A stretch of 8,287 bases of DNA from Anaerolineae bacterium (GCA_003141915.1 PLNY01000267.1:1-8287), one strand, 5' to 3'; positions 1 through 6,850 are shown, counted from the stretch's first letter. Numbers and translations are program-made. Notes: generated from the sequence alone by a model not told the origin.

Positions 1-2
1 TA

Positions 3-497
3 TCGGACCCGCAATCGGCGGACATCTCAATTCGTCTTGGTCAGCCCGATAGCCTTTCGTCGCCTGCCTTTCAGATTGGCACGGACGATGTTGCCGTCAT
101 CGTTCAATCCCAAAATAATATTGATAACCTAACCGCCGATCAAGTTCATTCCATTTTTCTTGGTCAAGTGACGAATTGGAAAGATGTCGGCGGTTCGGAT
201 ATGCCTATTCAGGTCTGGGCGTATGCGCAGGGCGAAGATATTCAACAAATCTTCGAACAGAATGTGATGGATGATCAGCCGGTTACATCTCTTGCGCGGC
301 TGGCAGTCAGCGCGCAAAATATGTTAGACTCGATTGCAAACAACGGGGGTTCCATTGGGTTTATGCCGCGCAGTTTGGAAACGGGGAATGTTCGCGATGT
401 TTATAAAATCCCATCAGAGCCAGTGCTTGCCATAACGAAGTCTCAACCTGAGGGAGAAATGAAAGACTTATTGGCTTGTCTTCAAAGGCAGAAATGA
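3..497 (+). CDS. PstS-like substrate-binding protein, C-terminal part
   Basis: This is the last 164 codons of a gene whose start lies outside the window; the frame is open from base 3 to the TGA at 495-497. The protein resembles phosphate/PstS-like periplasmic binding proteins of the PBP2 fold. It has a run of the type 'VAVIVQSQNNIDNLTADQV' followed by IFLGQVTNWKDVGG, matching the family pattern in which a hinge strand leads to 'LT..Q...IF.G...NW...GG'. Later it has PIQVWAY and GGSIGFMP, equivalent to the usual 'GAIGY.P' ligand-lobe segment. Such proteins are exported, often as lipoproteins, and bind an oxyanion or other small ligand; the signal peptide would be upstream and cannot be seen. 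No pstC/A/B transporter genes follow. Instead the stop overlaps a c-di-GMP response regulator, which suggests a sensing role or an orphan binding protein. The ligand cannot be told from this fragment. Confidence 0.8.
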   Translation, partial: SDPQSADISIRLGQPDSLSSPAFQIGTDDVAVIVQSQNNIDNLTADQVHSIFLGQVTNWKDVGGSDMPIQVWAYAQGEDIQQIFEQNVMDDQPVTSLARLAVSAQNMLDSIANNGGSIGFMPRSLETGNVRDVYKIPSEPVLAITKSQPEGEMKDLLACLQRQK

Positions 498-1393
498 AAA
501 TACTTGTGGTGGATGACGATCCGATCCAATGCAAAATTACAGAGCATGCTCTGCTCAAGGGGAAGCATGAAGTCATTGTATTGGACAATGCCGAAGATGC
601 TCAAGCAATCCTCCAGCAGGGCACAGTGCACTTTGTCATTACGGACTGGATGATGCCAAGCATGGATGGCCCCGCCTTTACACATTGGATTCGTTCCCAA
701 AAAACCGCAGGCTATGTTTACATTATTTTTTTGACTTCACGCGAAGGCCCAGGCGATATCGAAAGTGGATTGAGCGCAGGCGCCGATGACTATATCAAAA
801 AACCGTTTAACTCTTCTGAACTGCTCGCACGCGTGGCGGTCGGCGAGCGCATCTTGCAGCTGGAGGAAAACTTACGGAAGGCAGCTGTCCGCATGGAACA
901 GCAGGCGCTGACGGATGATTTGACCGGCCTGATGAACCGGCGCGCAATTTACCAAAATGGCTCCAAAGAAATTGCGCGTGCCAAGCGACAAAAGAGTCCC
1001 TTGAGCGTCTTATTCCTCGACCTGGATAAATTCAAACTCATTAACGACACATACGGCCACCTGGCTGGCGACGAGGCGCTGAAACTTGCAGCTCGTTTGA
1101 TCAGTTCCAACACCCGCGTTTATGATCAGATTGGACGTTGGGCAGGCGACGAGTTTATCATTCTTCTCCCTGATGCAGACCGAGAACAAGCATTGCAGGT
1201 GGTTGAGCGGATTCATCGTTCTTTTGAGAATGAACCCCTGGCGCTCAATCATAACGATAAATTGACTCTGAGAGCCAGTATTGGCGCGTATTCCACGCTG
1301 CCTCACGAAGGAAGGGAATTGGATATTGACACCTTGGTACATGAGGCAGACCGCGAGATGTACCGGGTGAAGCAGAGCAAAGAGCGGCAGTGA
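494..1393 (+). CDS. Response regulator with GGDEF (diguanylate cyclase) output
   Basis: A cytosolic two-domain protein of 299 aa predicted to make c-di-GMP from two GTP when phosphorylated. Residues 1-120 are a receiver: acidic cluster D7-D9, phosphoacceptor D51 (ITDWMMP), T81 and K103 (IKKPF). A short helical linker (about 118-137) leads to a GGDEF domain starting at LTDDLTGLMNRR (139-150), with the substrate loop DLDKFKLIND (176-185). The signature is AGDEF (217-221); A in the first position is a common variant compatible with activity. RVYD (208-211) sits exactly five residues before it, matching the RxxD inhibitory I-site, so product feedback is expected. The ATG at 494 was chosen because it overlaps the upstream stop (ATGA) and follows AAAGG (484-488) by five bases. 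An in-frame TTG at 476 would add only six residues before the first beta strand. The overlap implies translational coupling with the binding protein. Confidence 0.93.
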   Translation: MKILVVDDDPIQCKITEHALLKGKHEVIVLDNAEDAQAILQQGTVHFVITDWMMPSMDGPAFTHWIRSQKTAGYVYIIFLTSREGPGDIESGLSAGADDYIKKPFNSSELLARVAVGERILQLEENLRKAAVRMEQQALTDDLTGLMNRRAIYQNGSKEIARAKRQKSPLSVLFLDLDKFKLINDTYGHLAGDEALKLAARLISSNTRVYDQIGRWAGDEFIILLPDADREQALQVVERIHRSFENEPLALNHNDKLTLRASIGAYSTLPHEGRELDIDTLVHEADREMYRVKQSKERQ

Positions 1394-1533
1394 ATAAGGC
1401 CGAACGCGCAGTGACAAATATTATCGGCGGGCGCGCCGTGAGTAATAAGGATGCGCTGCGCCGAGGAGAGACTCGTGAGACCACCGATTTTGATTCCATA
1501 CATATTATTGAATCTTGGTTTCACAAGAGGTGA
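1390..1533 (+). CDS. Possible small ORF, 47 aa, unknown function
   Basis: A GTG start at 1390 overlaps the TGA of the GGDEF gene (GTGA), and the frame is open for 47 codons to TGA at 1531-1533. An AAAGAG stretch (1379-1384) lies five bases upstream and could act as a weak ribosome binding site. The predicted peptide is hydrophilic and charged, begins MNKAERAVTNIIGG and ends DSIHIIESWFHKR; there is no signal peptide, membrane segment or recognisable motif. In favour of it being real are the same stop/start overlap style as the preceding gene pair and the AT-rich, clearly non-coding character that begins right after its stop. Against it are its length and the GTG start. It could instead be a degraded remnant. 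No function is proposed. Confidence 0.3.
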   Translation: MNKAERAVTNIIGGRAVSNKDALRRGETRETTDFDSIHIIESWFHKR

Positions 1534-1552
1534 AGCAAGCAGGCCCTTGCTT
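1533..1552 (+). terminator. Weak hairpin, possible terminator of the GGDEF operon
   Basis: AAGCAAG (1533-1539) pairs perfectly with CTTGCTT (1546-1552) around a six-base loop, just after the stop of the possible small ORF. It is followed by only one more T and then C, so there is no real U-tract. It may be a weak or factor-assisted terminator or simply an mRNA 3' hairpin. Confidence 0.3.
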
Positions 1553-1607
1553 TCGATGGATTACATACATTGGAACATGATGCCTGCAATTTAGTAAGGT
1601 TACGTAA

Positions 1608-1641
1608 TTGAAATTAACTCCAACTTGGATTAGATTACAAT
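1608..1641 (+). promoter_or_regulatory. Weak candidate promoter upstream of the hybrid kinase
   Basis: TTGAAA (1608-1613) is followed after 17 bases by TAGATT (1631-1636), a 4/6 match to the -10 hexamer. TACAAT (1636-1641, 5/6) overlaps it but then has no well-spaced -35. The combination is plausible in this AT-rich gap but not strong. Confidence 0.25.
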
Positions 1642-1728
1642 TTTTTAGGATTCAAGGATTAGGCTGGTTATGGCACAAGAGACGAAGTTCGCCTGTGTTT
1701 GAAAAGAGCCTGATCTGCTCATTGCGGA

Positions 1729-1734
1729 TATAAT
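1729..1734 (+). promoter_or_regulatory. Perfect -10 hexamer (TATAAT) ahead of the hybrid kinase
   Basis: A perfect TATAAT lies 54 bases before the kinase ATG at 1789. No -35 with acceptable spacing is visible; the nearest TTGAAA (1699-1704) is 24 bases away. Initiation here would be near 1741 and would probably need an activator or another sigma-factor contact. It would put the palindrome at 1745-1761 at the very 5' end of the transcript. Confidence 0.4.
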
Positions 1735-1744
1735 CTTAATCTGG

Positions 1745-1761
1745 TCAACTAAATAAGTTGA
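1745..1761. promoter_or_regulatory. Spaced palindrome between promoter and kinase start
   Basis: TCAACT (1745-1750) and AGTTGA (1756-1761) form a perfect six-base inverted repeat separated by AAATA. It sits just downstream of the TATAAT at 1729-1734 and 15 bases before the ribosome binding site. It could be a repressor operator or a 5' mRNA hairpin; which one cannot be decided from sequence. Confidence 0.3.
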
Positions 1762-1788
1762 TGGAACAAAAAAGCAAGGATGCATCAG

Positions 1789-4700
1789 ATGTCAGTACAA
1801 AAAAATGTTCCTTCCGATAAAAAGAAGCAGAAAGTCAATATGAAGACCACCAAGGCTGATTTATCTAAAAAAGGTTCTACCGCCAAAAGGAACAAACCAA
1901 TCTTGCAATCTGAAGGCGCCAAACGTAAACAGGCAGAGGCGGTGCTGGAAGAAGAGCGCAATCTGTTGTACACGCTGATGGGTAATCTTCCAGACGCGAT
2001 TTACTTCAAGGATGCGGAGAGCCGCTTCATCCGGATTAATCAGGCTCAAGCTCGCCGATTCAGCTTAACCGATCCTGCGCAAGCAGTTGGCAAAACAGAC
2101 TTTGACTTTTTCGCGGAAGAACACGCCCGACCAGCGTACGAGGACGAGCAGGCTATCATTCGATCCGGTCAGCCTTTGGTAGGAAAAGAGGAAAAGGAAA
2201 CGTGGCCGGATGGACGAGCAGGATGGGTCTCCACCACCAAGATGCCGCTCCGTGACCAGGAGGGGCGAATCATTGGAACGTTTGGCATTTCCCGCGATAT
2301 TACCGAGCGCAAACAAGCAGAGGATGCGCTGGCGGAAGAACGGAATCTATTACACGTAGTAATAGATAACCTGCCAGACAGAGTGTTTGTTAAAGATGTT
2401 GAAAGCCGTATCCTCCTGGATAATATTGCGCATCAACGCGTGTTGGGGGCGACTACCCAGGAGGAGGTTGTGGGAAAAACAGATTTCGATTTTTTCTCGC
2501 AGGGACTGGCTGCCTCATACTATGCCGATGAGCAGAAGATATTACACTCGGGTACTCCGCTGATCAATCGAGAAGAACTGACTGTTAATTCAGATGGCAG
2601 TCAAAGATGGCTGTTAACCACCAAGTTGCCTCTGCGAGACCTTCGGGGCACGGTTACGGGAATTGTGGGCATTAGCCACGATATCACCGAACGCAAGCAG
2701 TCGGAAAAAGCGCTGATGGAAGAACGAGATTTGCTGCACGCTCTAATGGACAATCTTCCGGACGGTATTTACTTTAAGGATACAAAGAGCCACTTCACAC
2801 GGATTAACCAGGCTCAAGCTCGTCGGTTTGGCATAAGCGATCCTGCCCAGGCAGTTGGCAAAACAGACTTTGACTTTTTCTCGGAAGACCACGCCCGACC
2901 CGCCTACGGGGACGAACAAGCCGTCATGCAATCCGGTCAGCCTCTGGTAGGAAAAGAGGAAAAGGAAACATGGCCGGATGGACGAGTGGGATGGGTTTCC
3001 ACCACCAAGATGCCGCTCCGAGACCAGGAAGGACAAATCGTCGGAACATTTGGCATCTCCCGTGACATCACCAAGCAAAAACAAGCTGAAGAAGCTGTCC
3101 TGCGGGAAAAGCAATACTTTGAAGCCCTGTTTCGTAACAGTCCGGTTGCTGTATCAGTGCTTGATAGTCAGGGAAAAATAGTTTCCACTAATCCTGCCTT
3201 TGAACAATTGTATGGGTATAAAAGTGATGAACTGATTGGCGTCAAATTGGACACGCTGGTCGCTACACCTGAAACTGTGGAGGAAGCCGCTTCTTACACA
3301 AGACAGTCCATGGCTGGGTCGCTTCATGCAATAGGCAAACGTCGCCGTAGAGACGGCTCACTGGTTGATGTGGAAATTTTCGGCGCTCCGGTGGCGGTGG
3401 GAGGCGAGACGGTGGGGACGGTGGCCATCTATCACGATATCTCCGAAATCATGCGCGCACGAGAGGAAGCTGAACAAGCGAACCGCGCCAAAAGCCAGTT
3501 TTTAGCCAATATGAGCCATGAGATCCGTACCCCGATGAACGGTGTGATCGGCATGCTTGAATTGGCGCTTGATACCACACTTACATCCGAGCAGAGCGAC
3601 TATGTGCAGACCGCGCTCCAAAGCGCCGAGGCGTTGCTGGCCTTGCTCAACGACATCCTCGACTTCTCGAAGATTGAGGCCGGAAAACTCGAACTGGAGA
3701 AGATCGACTTCGATTTGCGTAACACTGTCGAAGATGTGGCATATACTCTTGCCAAACGCGCTCAGGATAAGGGACTTGAAATGGCTTGCCTCATTCATCC
3801 GGACCTTTCATCCGATCTGCGAGGCGACCCGGGAAGAATTCGTCAAATCCTGGTGAACCTGGTTGGGAACGCCATCAAATTTACCGATCAGGGCGAGATC
3901 GTCGTCCGCGCTGAGCCCACCGAACAGACCCAAACCTACGCCGTAGTTCACTTCTCGGTACAGGATACAGGCATCGGCATCCCCATTGAGCGACAGGCTG
4001 CGATCTTTGATCGATTCACACAGGCAGATGGATCCACAACCCGCAAGTATGGCGGAACAGGTCTCGGCCTGACGATATCCAAACAGCTTGTGGAAGCGAT
4101 GGGTGGAAAGATCGGAGTTCAAAGCACGCCAGGGGCCGGCAGTATTTTCTGGTTTGAAGTCAAGTTTGAAAAACAGGCCCGCGAAAAAAAGGCAACGGCG
4201 CCTCTGACGCTCGGACCTGTAAACTTAACCCAGGCGCGCATCCTGGTTGTAGACGATAATCAAACGAACCGCACAATCCTGACAAAAAACGTGGAGGCGC
4301 TTGGAAGCCGAGTCGATGCGGTTGCCAGCGGAGCAAAAGGTTTAGAGAGTCTGCGTAATGCGGTCCGGGCGGGTGATCCTTACCACGTTGTTCTGCTCGA
4401 TATGCAAATGCCTGGCATGGATGGCGAACAAACCGCGCGCGCAATCAAGAGCGACCCTGCCATGCACCATGTCAAGATCATCGTTCTCACTTCCATGGGT
4501 CAACGCGGTGACGCGGTTCGCCTGGAAGCGCTTGGTTGTTCCGGCTATTTGCTCAAGCCTGTGAAACAGCAGATGCTCTTTGACGCCATCGTAGCCGCTT
4601 TAAGTCGCGAAAACGAAGCGAAGCCCGGGCTGATCACTCGTCATGTGCTGGCTGAGCAAAGAAAAACTGGTTTGCGTTTATTGCTGGCTGAAGATAACGC

Positions 4701-5544
4701 GATCAATCAAAAACTGGCAGTTGTTTTGCTGCAGAAAGCCGGTTATTCGGTGGATGCAGTCGAAACAGGGGTACAGGCGCTGGAGAAATTCAAGACCAGC
4801 CAGTACAGTGCCGTCTTGATGGATGTTCAAATGCCCGAGATGGATGGCTTCGAATCCACCCACCGAATTCGCGAATGGGAACAGGAAAGCAGGGGGCATA
4901 TCCCGATTATTGCCATGACTGCCCATGCCATGCAGGGCGACCGGGAGCGCTGTCTTGAAGCTGGCATGGATGATTACGTTTCCAAGCCGCTTGAACCAAA
5001 GGTGTTGTTCAATACGCTGGATCGCTGGCTTCAGATAAGCAGTCTCTCCGGCAAGGAAGCGTCGAAAGAAAGCACGCAGGATTATTCTTCGGACGCCGGC
5101 CTTCATTCTGCGGTGATGGAAGATGGGCTCTTTGGCGAGATGCAATTTCCAGCCAGCGAGCCGGGAAAATCGACCCCTGTCGTGGAGGCAATGAGCTCTG
5201 CCGATACTCTACCAGTCAACTTTGATGCCGCCCTGTATCGCTTTGGGGATGACCGGAATTTCATGATGGAAATGTTCAAAGAATATAAAGATCATCTTTC
5301 GCAACGTGTGATTGAGATTCGCACAGCGTTGAAAGAGGGGGATGCGAATCATCTTGGCCGCCTGGCACATAATCTTAAAGGTGTCTCTTTGAATTTCAGC
5401 GCCGATCCTATTGCCAAGGTCAGCTTGGGACTCGAAGAACTGAGCAAACGGGAAGATCTGACGGATGCGCCCGAACTCGTTGAACAATTAGAGAAAGAAG
5501 TCCGCAGATTGGAAGAGTATTATGATACCGGTAATTTTTCATAA
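1789..5544 (+). CDS. Hybrid sensor histidine kinase (4xPAS-HisKA-HATPase-2xREC-HPt)
   Basis: A 1251-aa hybrid kinase of the BarA/ArcB-like phosphorelay type. After a Lys-rich N-terminus come PAS1 (about 59-178), PAS2 (187-306), PAS3 (315-434) and PAS4 (443-553). HisKA follows with phosphoacceptor H577 in MSHEIRTP, then HATPase with N-box N694, G1 box DTGIGIP (726-732) and G2 box GGTGLGL (755-761). REC1 has D822/D823, D871 and K923; REC2 has E968/D969, D1012 and K1066; the HPt domain has H1194 in AHNLKG. All phosphotransfer residues are intact, so a His-Asp-His relay is expected. There is no signal peptide or membrane segment, so sensing should be cytosolic; no cofactor or ligand is evident. 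ATG 1789 is preferred over ATG 1780 because AAGGA (1776-1780) is eight bases upstream of 1789 but overlaps 1780. The next gene, 12 bases downstream, encodes a receiver protein that is the probable phosphate acceptor. Confidence 0.95.
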   Translation: MSVQKNVPSDKKKQKVNMKTTKADLSKKGSTAKRNKPILQSEGAKRKQAEAVLEEERNLLYTLMGNLPDAIYFKDAESRFIRINQAQARRFSLTDPAQAVGKTDFDFFAEEHARPAYEDEQAIIRSGQPLVGKEEKETWPDGRAGWVSTTKMPLRDQEGRIIGTFGISRDITERKQAEDALAEERNLLHVVIDNLPDRVFVKDVESRILLDNIAHQRVLGATTQEEVVGKTDFDFFSQGLAASYYADEQKILHSGTPLINREELTVNSDGSQRWLLTTKLPLRDLRGTVTGIVGISHDITERKQSEKALMEERDLLHALMDNLPDGIYFKDTKSHFTRINQAQARRFGISDPAQAVGKTDFDFFSEDHARPAYGDEQAVMQSGQPLVGKEEKETWPDGRVGWVSTTKMPLRDQEGQIVGTFGISRDITKQKQAEEAVLREKQYFEALFRNSPVAVSVLDSQGKIVSTNPAFEQLYGYKSDELIGVKLDTLVATPETVEEAASYTRQSMAGSLHAIGKRRRRDGSLVDVEIFGAPVAVGGETVGTVAIYHDISEIMRAREEAEQANRAKSQFLANMSHEIRTPMNGVIGMLELALDTTLTSEQSDYVQTALQSAEALLALLNDILDFSKIEAGKLELEKIDFDLRNTVEDVAYTLAKRAQDKGLEMACLIHPDLSSDLRGDPGRIRQILVNLVGNAIKFTDQGEIVVRAEPTEQTQTYAVVHFSVQDTGIGIPIERQAAIFDRFTQADGSTTRKYGGTGLGLTISKQLVEAMGGKIGVQSTPGAGSIFWFEVKFEKQAREKKATAPLTLGPVNLTQARILVVDDNQTNRTILTKNVEALGSRVDAVASGAKGLESLRNAVRAGDPYHVVLLDMQMPGMDGEQTARAIKSDPAMHHVKIIVLTSMGQRGDAVRLEALGCSGYLLKPVKQQMLFDAIVAALSRENEAKPGLITRHVLAEQRKTGLRLLLAEDNAINQKLAVVLLQKAGYSVDAVETGVQALEKFKTSQYSAVLMDVQMPEMDGFESTHRIREWEQESRGHIPIIAMTAHAMQGDRERCLEAGMDDYVSKPLEPKVLFNTLDRWLQISSLSGKEASKESTQDYSSDAGLHSAVMEDGLFGEMQFPASEPGKSTPVVEAMSSADTLPVNFDAALYRFGDDRNFMMEMFKEYKDHLSQRVIEIRTALKEGDANHLGRLAHNLKGVSLNFSADPIAKVSLGLEELSKREDLTDAPELVEQLEKEVRRLEEYYDTGNFS
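1963..2322 (+). repeat. Intragenic repeat copy A (PAS1 of the hybrid kinase)
   Basis: This 120-codon segment is the first of a pair of highly similar direct repeats offset by exactly 768 bases. By hand count about 98 of 120 residues match copy B (2731-3090). The DNA is also close, with an identical 30-base run at 2083-2112 (copy B 2851-2880). The intervening PAS2 unit (2347-2706) shares the 384-base period but is much more diverged. Confidence 0.9.
2731..3090 (+). repeat. Intragenic repeat copy B (PAS3 of the hybrid kinase)
   Basis: Second copy of the PAS repeat. It encodes the same KTDFDFF, HARPAY, GKEEKETWPDGR and STTKMPLRDQEG segments as copy A. Differences are scattered single-base changes, many at third codon positions, so both copies have been kept as functional coding sequence since they separated or were homogenised. 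Confidence 0.9.
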
Positions 5545-5550
5545 GGAGGT
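5543..5550 (+). promoter_or_regulatory. Perfect Shine-Dalgarno overlapping the kinase stop
   Basis: AAGGAGGT is fully complementary to the 16S rRNA tail and starts inside the TAA stop (5542-5544) of the kinase. Six bases separate it from the ATG at 5557. Its position makes translational coupling likely, and its strength suggests that the response regulator is made in excess over the kinase. Confidence 0.85.
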
Positions 5551-5556
5551 ATTGTT

Positions 5557-6774
5557 ATGACTCTGGTTCTGGTCATTGACGATGAGCCTATTAACCACCA
5601 ATTGGTTGCCCGTGCCCTAGAGCCGCTCGAGTGCAAAATTCATTCCGCGCAGAATGGCAACGAGGGCTTGTCACTGGCTAAAAAATTAAAGCCGGATATT
5701 ATCATCACCGATGTGATGATGCCTGACATGAATGGCTACGAACTTACGCGAACCTTGCGCCGCGAGCCGGAGTTTGCCGCCACTCCCATTCTGGTGCTTA
5801 CCGCGCAATCCGGCCTCGAGGCGAAGATCCAATCCTTTGAAGCGGGCGCGGACGATCATCTCACCAAACCCTTTGAAGCCGCGGAGTTGGCTGCCCGAGT
5901 AACTGCCCTGCTCAGGCGTCTGGAAGCTGCTAAGGCACCTCGCCCAGAAGCGGCGCCGCAAGAATCGGCTTGTATGATCGCGGTCCACAGTCTGCGCGGC
6001 GGGACCGGCTGTTCTTCCCTGGCCGTTAACTTGGGCGTGGGCCTGGCTGGTCTCTGGCGCCAGCCCACCATCTTACTCGATTTGACAATGACTGCCGGGC
6101 AGGTAGCGCTAATGCTCAATATGACACTGCGTCGAACATGGGCGGACATTGCAGGCTGGAAGCCGGATGAGCTGGATATGGATAGTTTAAGTTCACTCAT
6201 CGGCGGGCATGAAAGCGGACTGCATTTCATCGCCGCGCCAACCTTCCCTTCAGAGGCAGAAACGATACGCAGTGAAACATTGGACAAGGCGCTCAAGCTT
6301 ATCAAAAGTTCATATGAATATGTAGTTGCTGACCTGCCGCATGATTTCAGTGAGCATGCCATTCAGGCACTCGACCATGCTAATACAATTCTGATGGTTG
6401 CCTCTCCTGATATGGCGTCCATTCGGGCCGCCGCGGCCGCGATGGATACCTATGGAAAACTAGGTTACCCGCGGGAAAAACTAAAACTAATTCTAAGCGC
6501 TCCTTTTCCACACTCTGGTCTTACAAAAGATAAAATCGAGGCAGCCCTGGGAATCACCACGACTGTCACAATCCCATACGCACAAAATGTCTTTGTAGAT
6601 GCTATTAATTATGGACAACCGCTAGTGTTTCAAAAACCGGAACAGCCGGCTTCCGGCATCCTGGAGGATTTTGCCTTTTATCTGAGTAAGGACGCCCATA
6701 AAAAGGTCAGACCGGAAAACCCCACAGAAGCGTGGAAACGAGTGTATCAGCGGTATCATGAACGCAAGAAGTAA
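5557..6774 (+). CDS. Receiver domain fused to CpaE/TadZ-like MinD-family ATPase
   Basis: A 405-aa protein. Residues 1-121 form a full receiver: D8/D9, phosphoacceptor D52 (ITDVMMP), T82, K104 (LTKPF). An Ala/Pro/Glu linker (about 122-137) leads to a MinD/ParA-type domain (about 139-365) of the CpaE/TadZ branch, which often carries an N-terminal receiver. The deviant Walker A reads RGGTGCSS (147-154): the signature lysine is R147 and the P-loop lysine is C152. The A' strand TILLDLTMTAGQVAL and the Walker B-like YVVADLP are recognisable. Nucleotide binding may persist, but hydrolysis is expected to be weak or absent, as in other CpaE/TadZ proteins with degenerate P-loops. CpaE/TadZ proteins position Tad pilus machinery at the cell pole, but no other tad/cpa genes are in the window, so the target is unknown. 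The C-terminal tail is strongly basic. It is probably co-transcribed with the kinase and phosphorylated by its HPt domain. Confidence 0.88.
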   Translation: MTLVLVIDDEPINHQLVARALEPLECKIHSAQNGNEGLSLAKKLKPDIIITDVMMPDMNGYELTRTLRREPEFAATPILVLTAQSGLEAKIQSFEAGADDHLTKPFEAAELAARVTALLRRLEAAKAPRPEAAPQESACMIAVHSLRGGTGCSSLAVNLGVGLAGLWRQPTILLDLTMTAGQVALMLNMTLRRTWADIAGWKPDELDMDSLSSLIGGHESGLHFIAAPTFPSEAETIRSETLDKALKLIKSSYEYVVADLPHDFSEHAIQALDHANTILMVASPDMASIRAAAAAMDTYGKLGYPREKLKLILSAPFPHSGLTKDKIEAALGITTTVTIPYAQNVFVDAINYGQPLVFQKPEQPASGILEDFAFYLSKDAHKKVRPENPTEAWKRVYQRYHERKK

Positions 6775-6796
6775 AGTGTGTAAATGATTGAATTGA

Positions 6797-6821
6797 TTTG
6801 TTACAAGATTGTTGTAATAAA
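6797..6821. other. AT-rich inverted repeat next to the terminator
   Basis: TTACAA (6801-6806) and TTGTAA (6812-6817) pair around GATTG, and the stem can be extended outward by one G-T and three T-A pairs to 6797-6821. Its right arm shares three bases with the left arm of the stronger hairpin that follows, so the two full-length stems cannot both form. Confidence 0.4.
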
Positions 6822-6850
6822 GAGAACCTCCGGCATCGGAGGCTCTCTTT
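6819..6850. terminator. Hairpin terminator, probably bidirectional
   Basis: A 14-bp stem with one internal A-C mismatch (6826/6843) and a GCAT loop (6833-6836); the core is CCTCCG/CGGAGG. It lies 44 bases after the stop of the receiver-ATPase gene and 47 bases beyond the 3' end of the convergent tRNA. On the minus strand the stem is followed by a T-rich tract (TTTATTA), typical of an intrinsic terminator. On the plus strand the run is shorter (CTCTCTTTG), so it may work less well in that direction. Confidence 0.8.

Larger units (their letters stand above)
1534..1788. other. Non-coding stretch between the GGDEF gene and the hybrid kinase
   Basis: About 250 AT-rich bases contain no convincing gene on either strand. 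The stretch holds a hairpin at its left end, two candidate sigma70-type promoter signals (1608-1641 and 1729-1734), an 8-bp palindrome TTACGTAA at 1600-1607, a spaced palindrome at 1745-1761 and the ribosome binding site of the kinase. No tRNA, insertion-sequence end or CRISPR-like repeat is seen. Confidence 0.6.

Noticed and set aside
1010..1417. A 135-codon open frame on the minus strand
   Set aside because: It is the antisense shadow of the GGDEF domain and has no start signal.
1425..1438. GC-rich hairpin CGGCG-GGCG-CGCCG as a terminator
   Set aside because: The stem is only five base pairs, has no following T-run and lies inside the possible small ORF.
1780..1788. ATG at 1780 as the start of the hybrid kinase
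   Set aside because: The AAGGA ribosome binding site overlaps this codon; ATG 1789 has it at the right distance. The difference is only three residues.
1761..1820. A 19-codon frame starting at ATG 1761 that overlaps the kinase start in another frame
   Set aside because: It could be an upstream leader peptide, but it has no good ribosome binding site and no attenuator-like codon run, so it is not supported.
2743..3114. Minus-strand open frame similar to another at 2065-2316
   Set aside because: The two resemble each other only because they are antisense to the duplicated PAS units.
4678..5145. A 155-codon open frame on the minus strand
   Set aside because: It is antisense to the second receiver domain of the hybrid kinase, whose motifs are intact; no recognisable protein features.
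5856..6362. A 168-codon open frame on the minus strand
   Set aside because: It lies entirely antisense to the conserved receiver-ATPase coding sequence, lacks a ribosome binding site and shows no domain.
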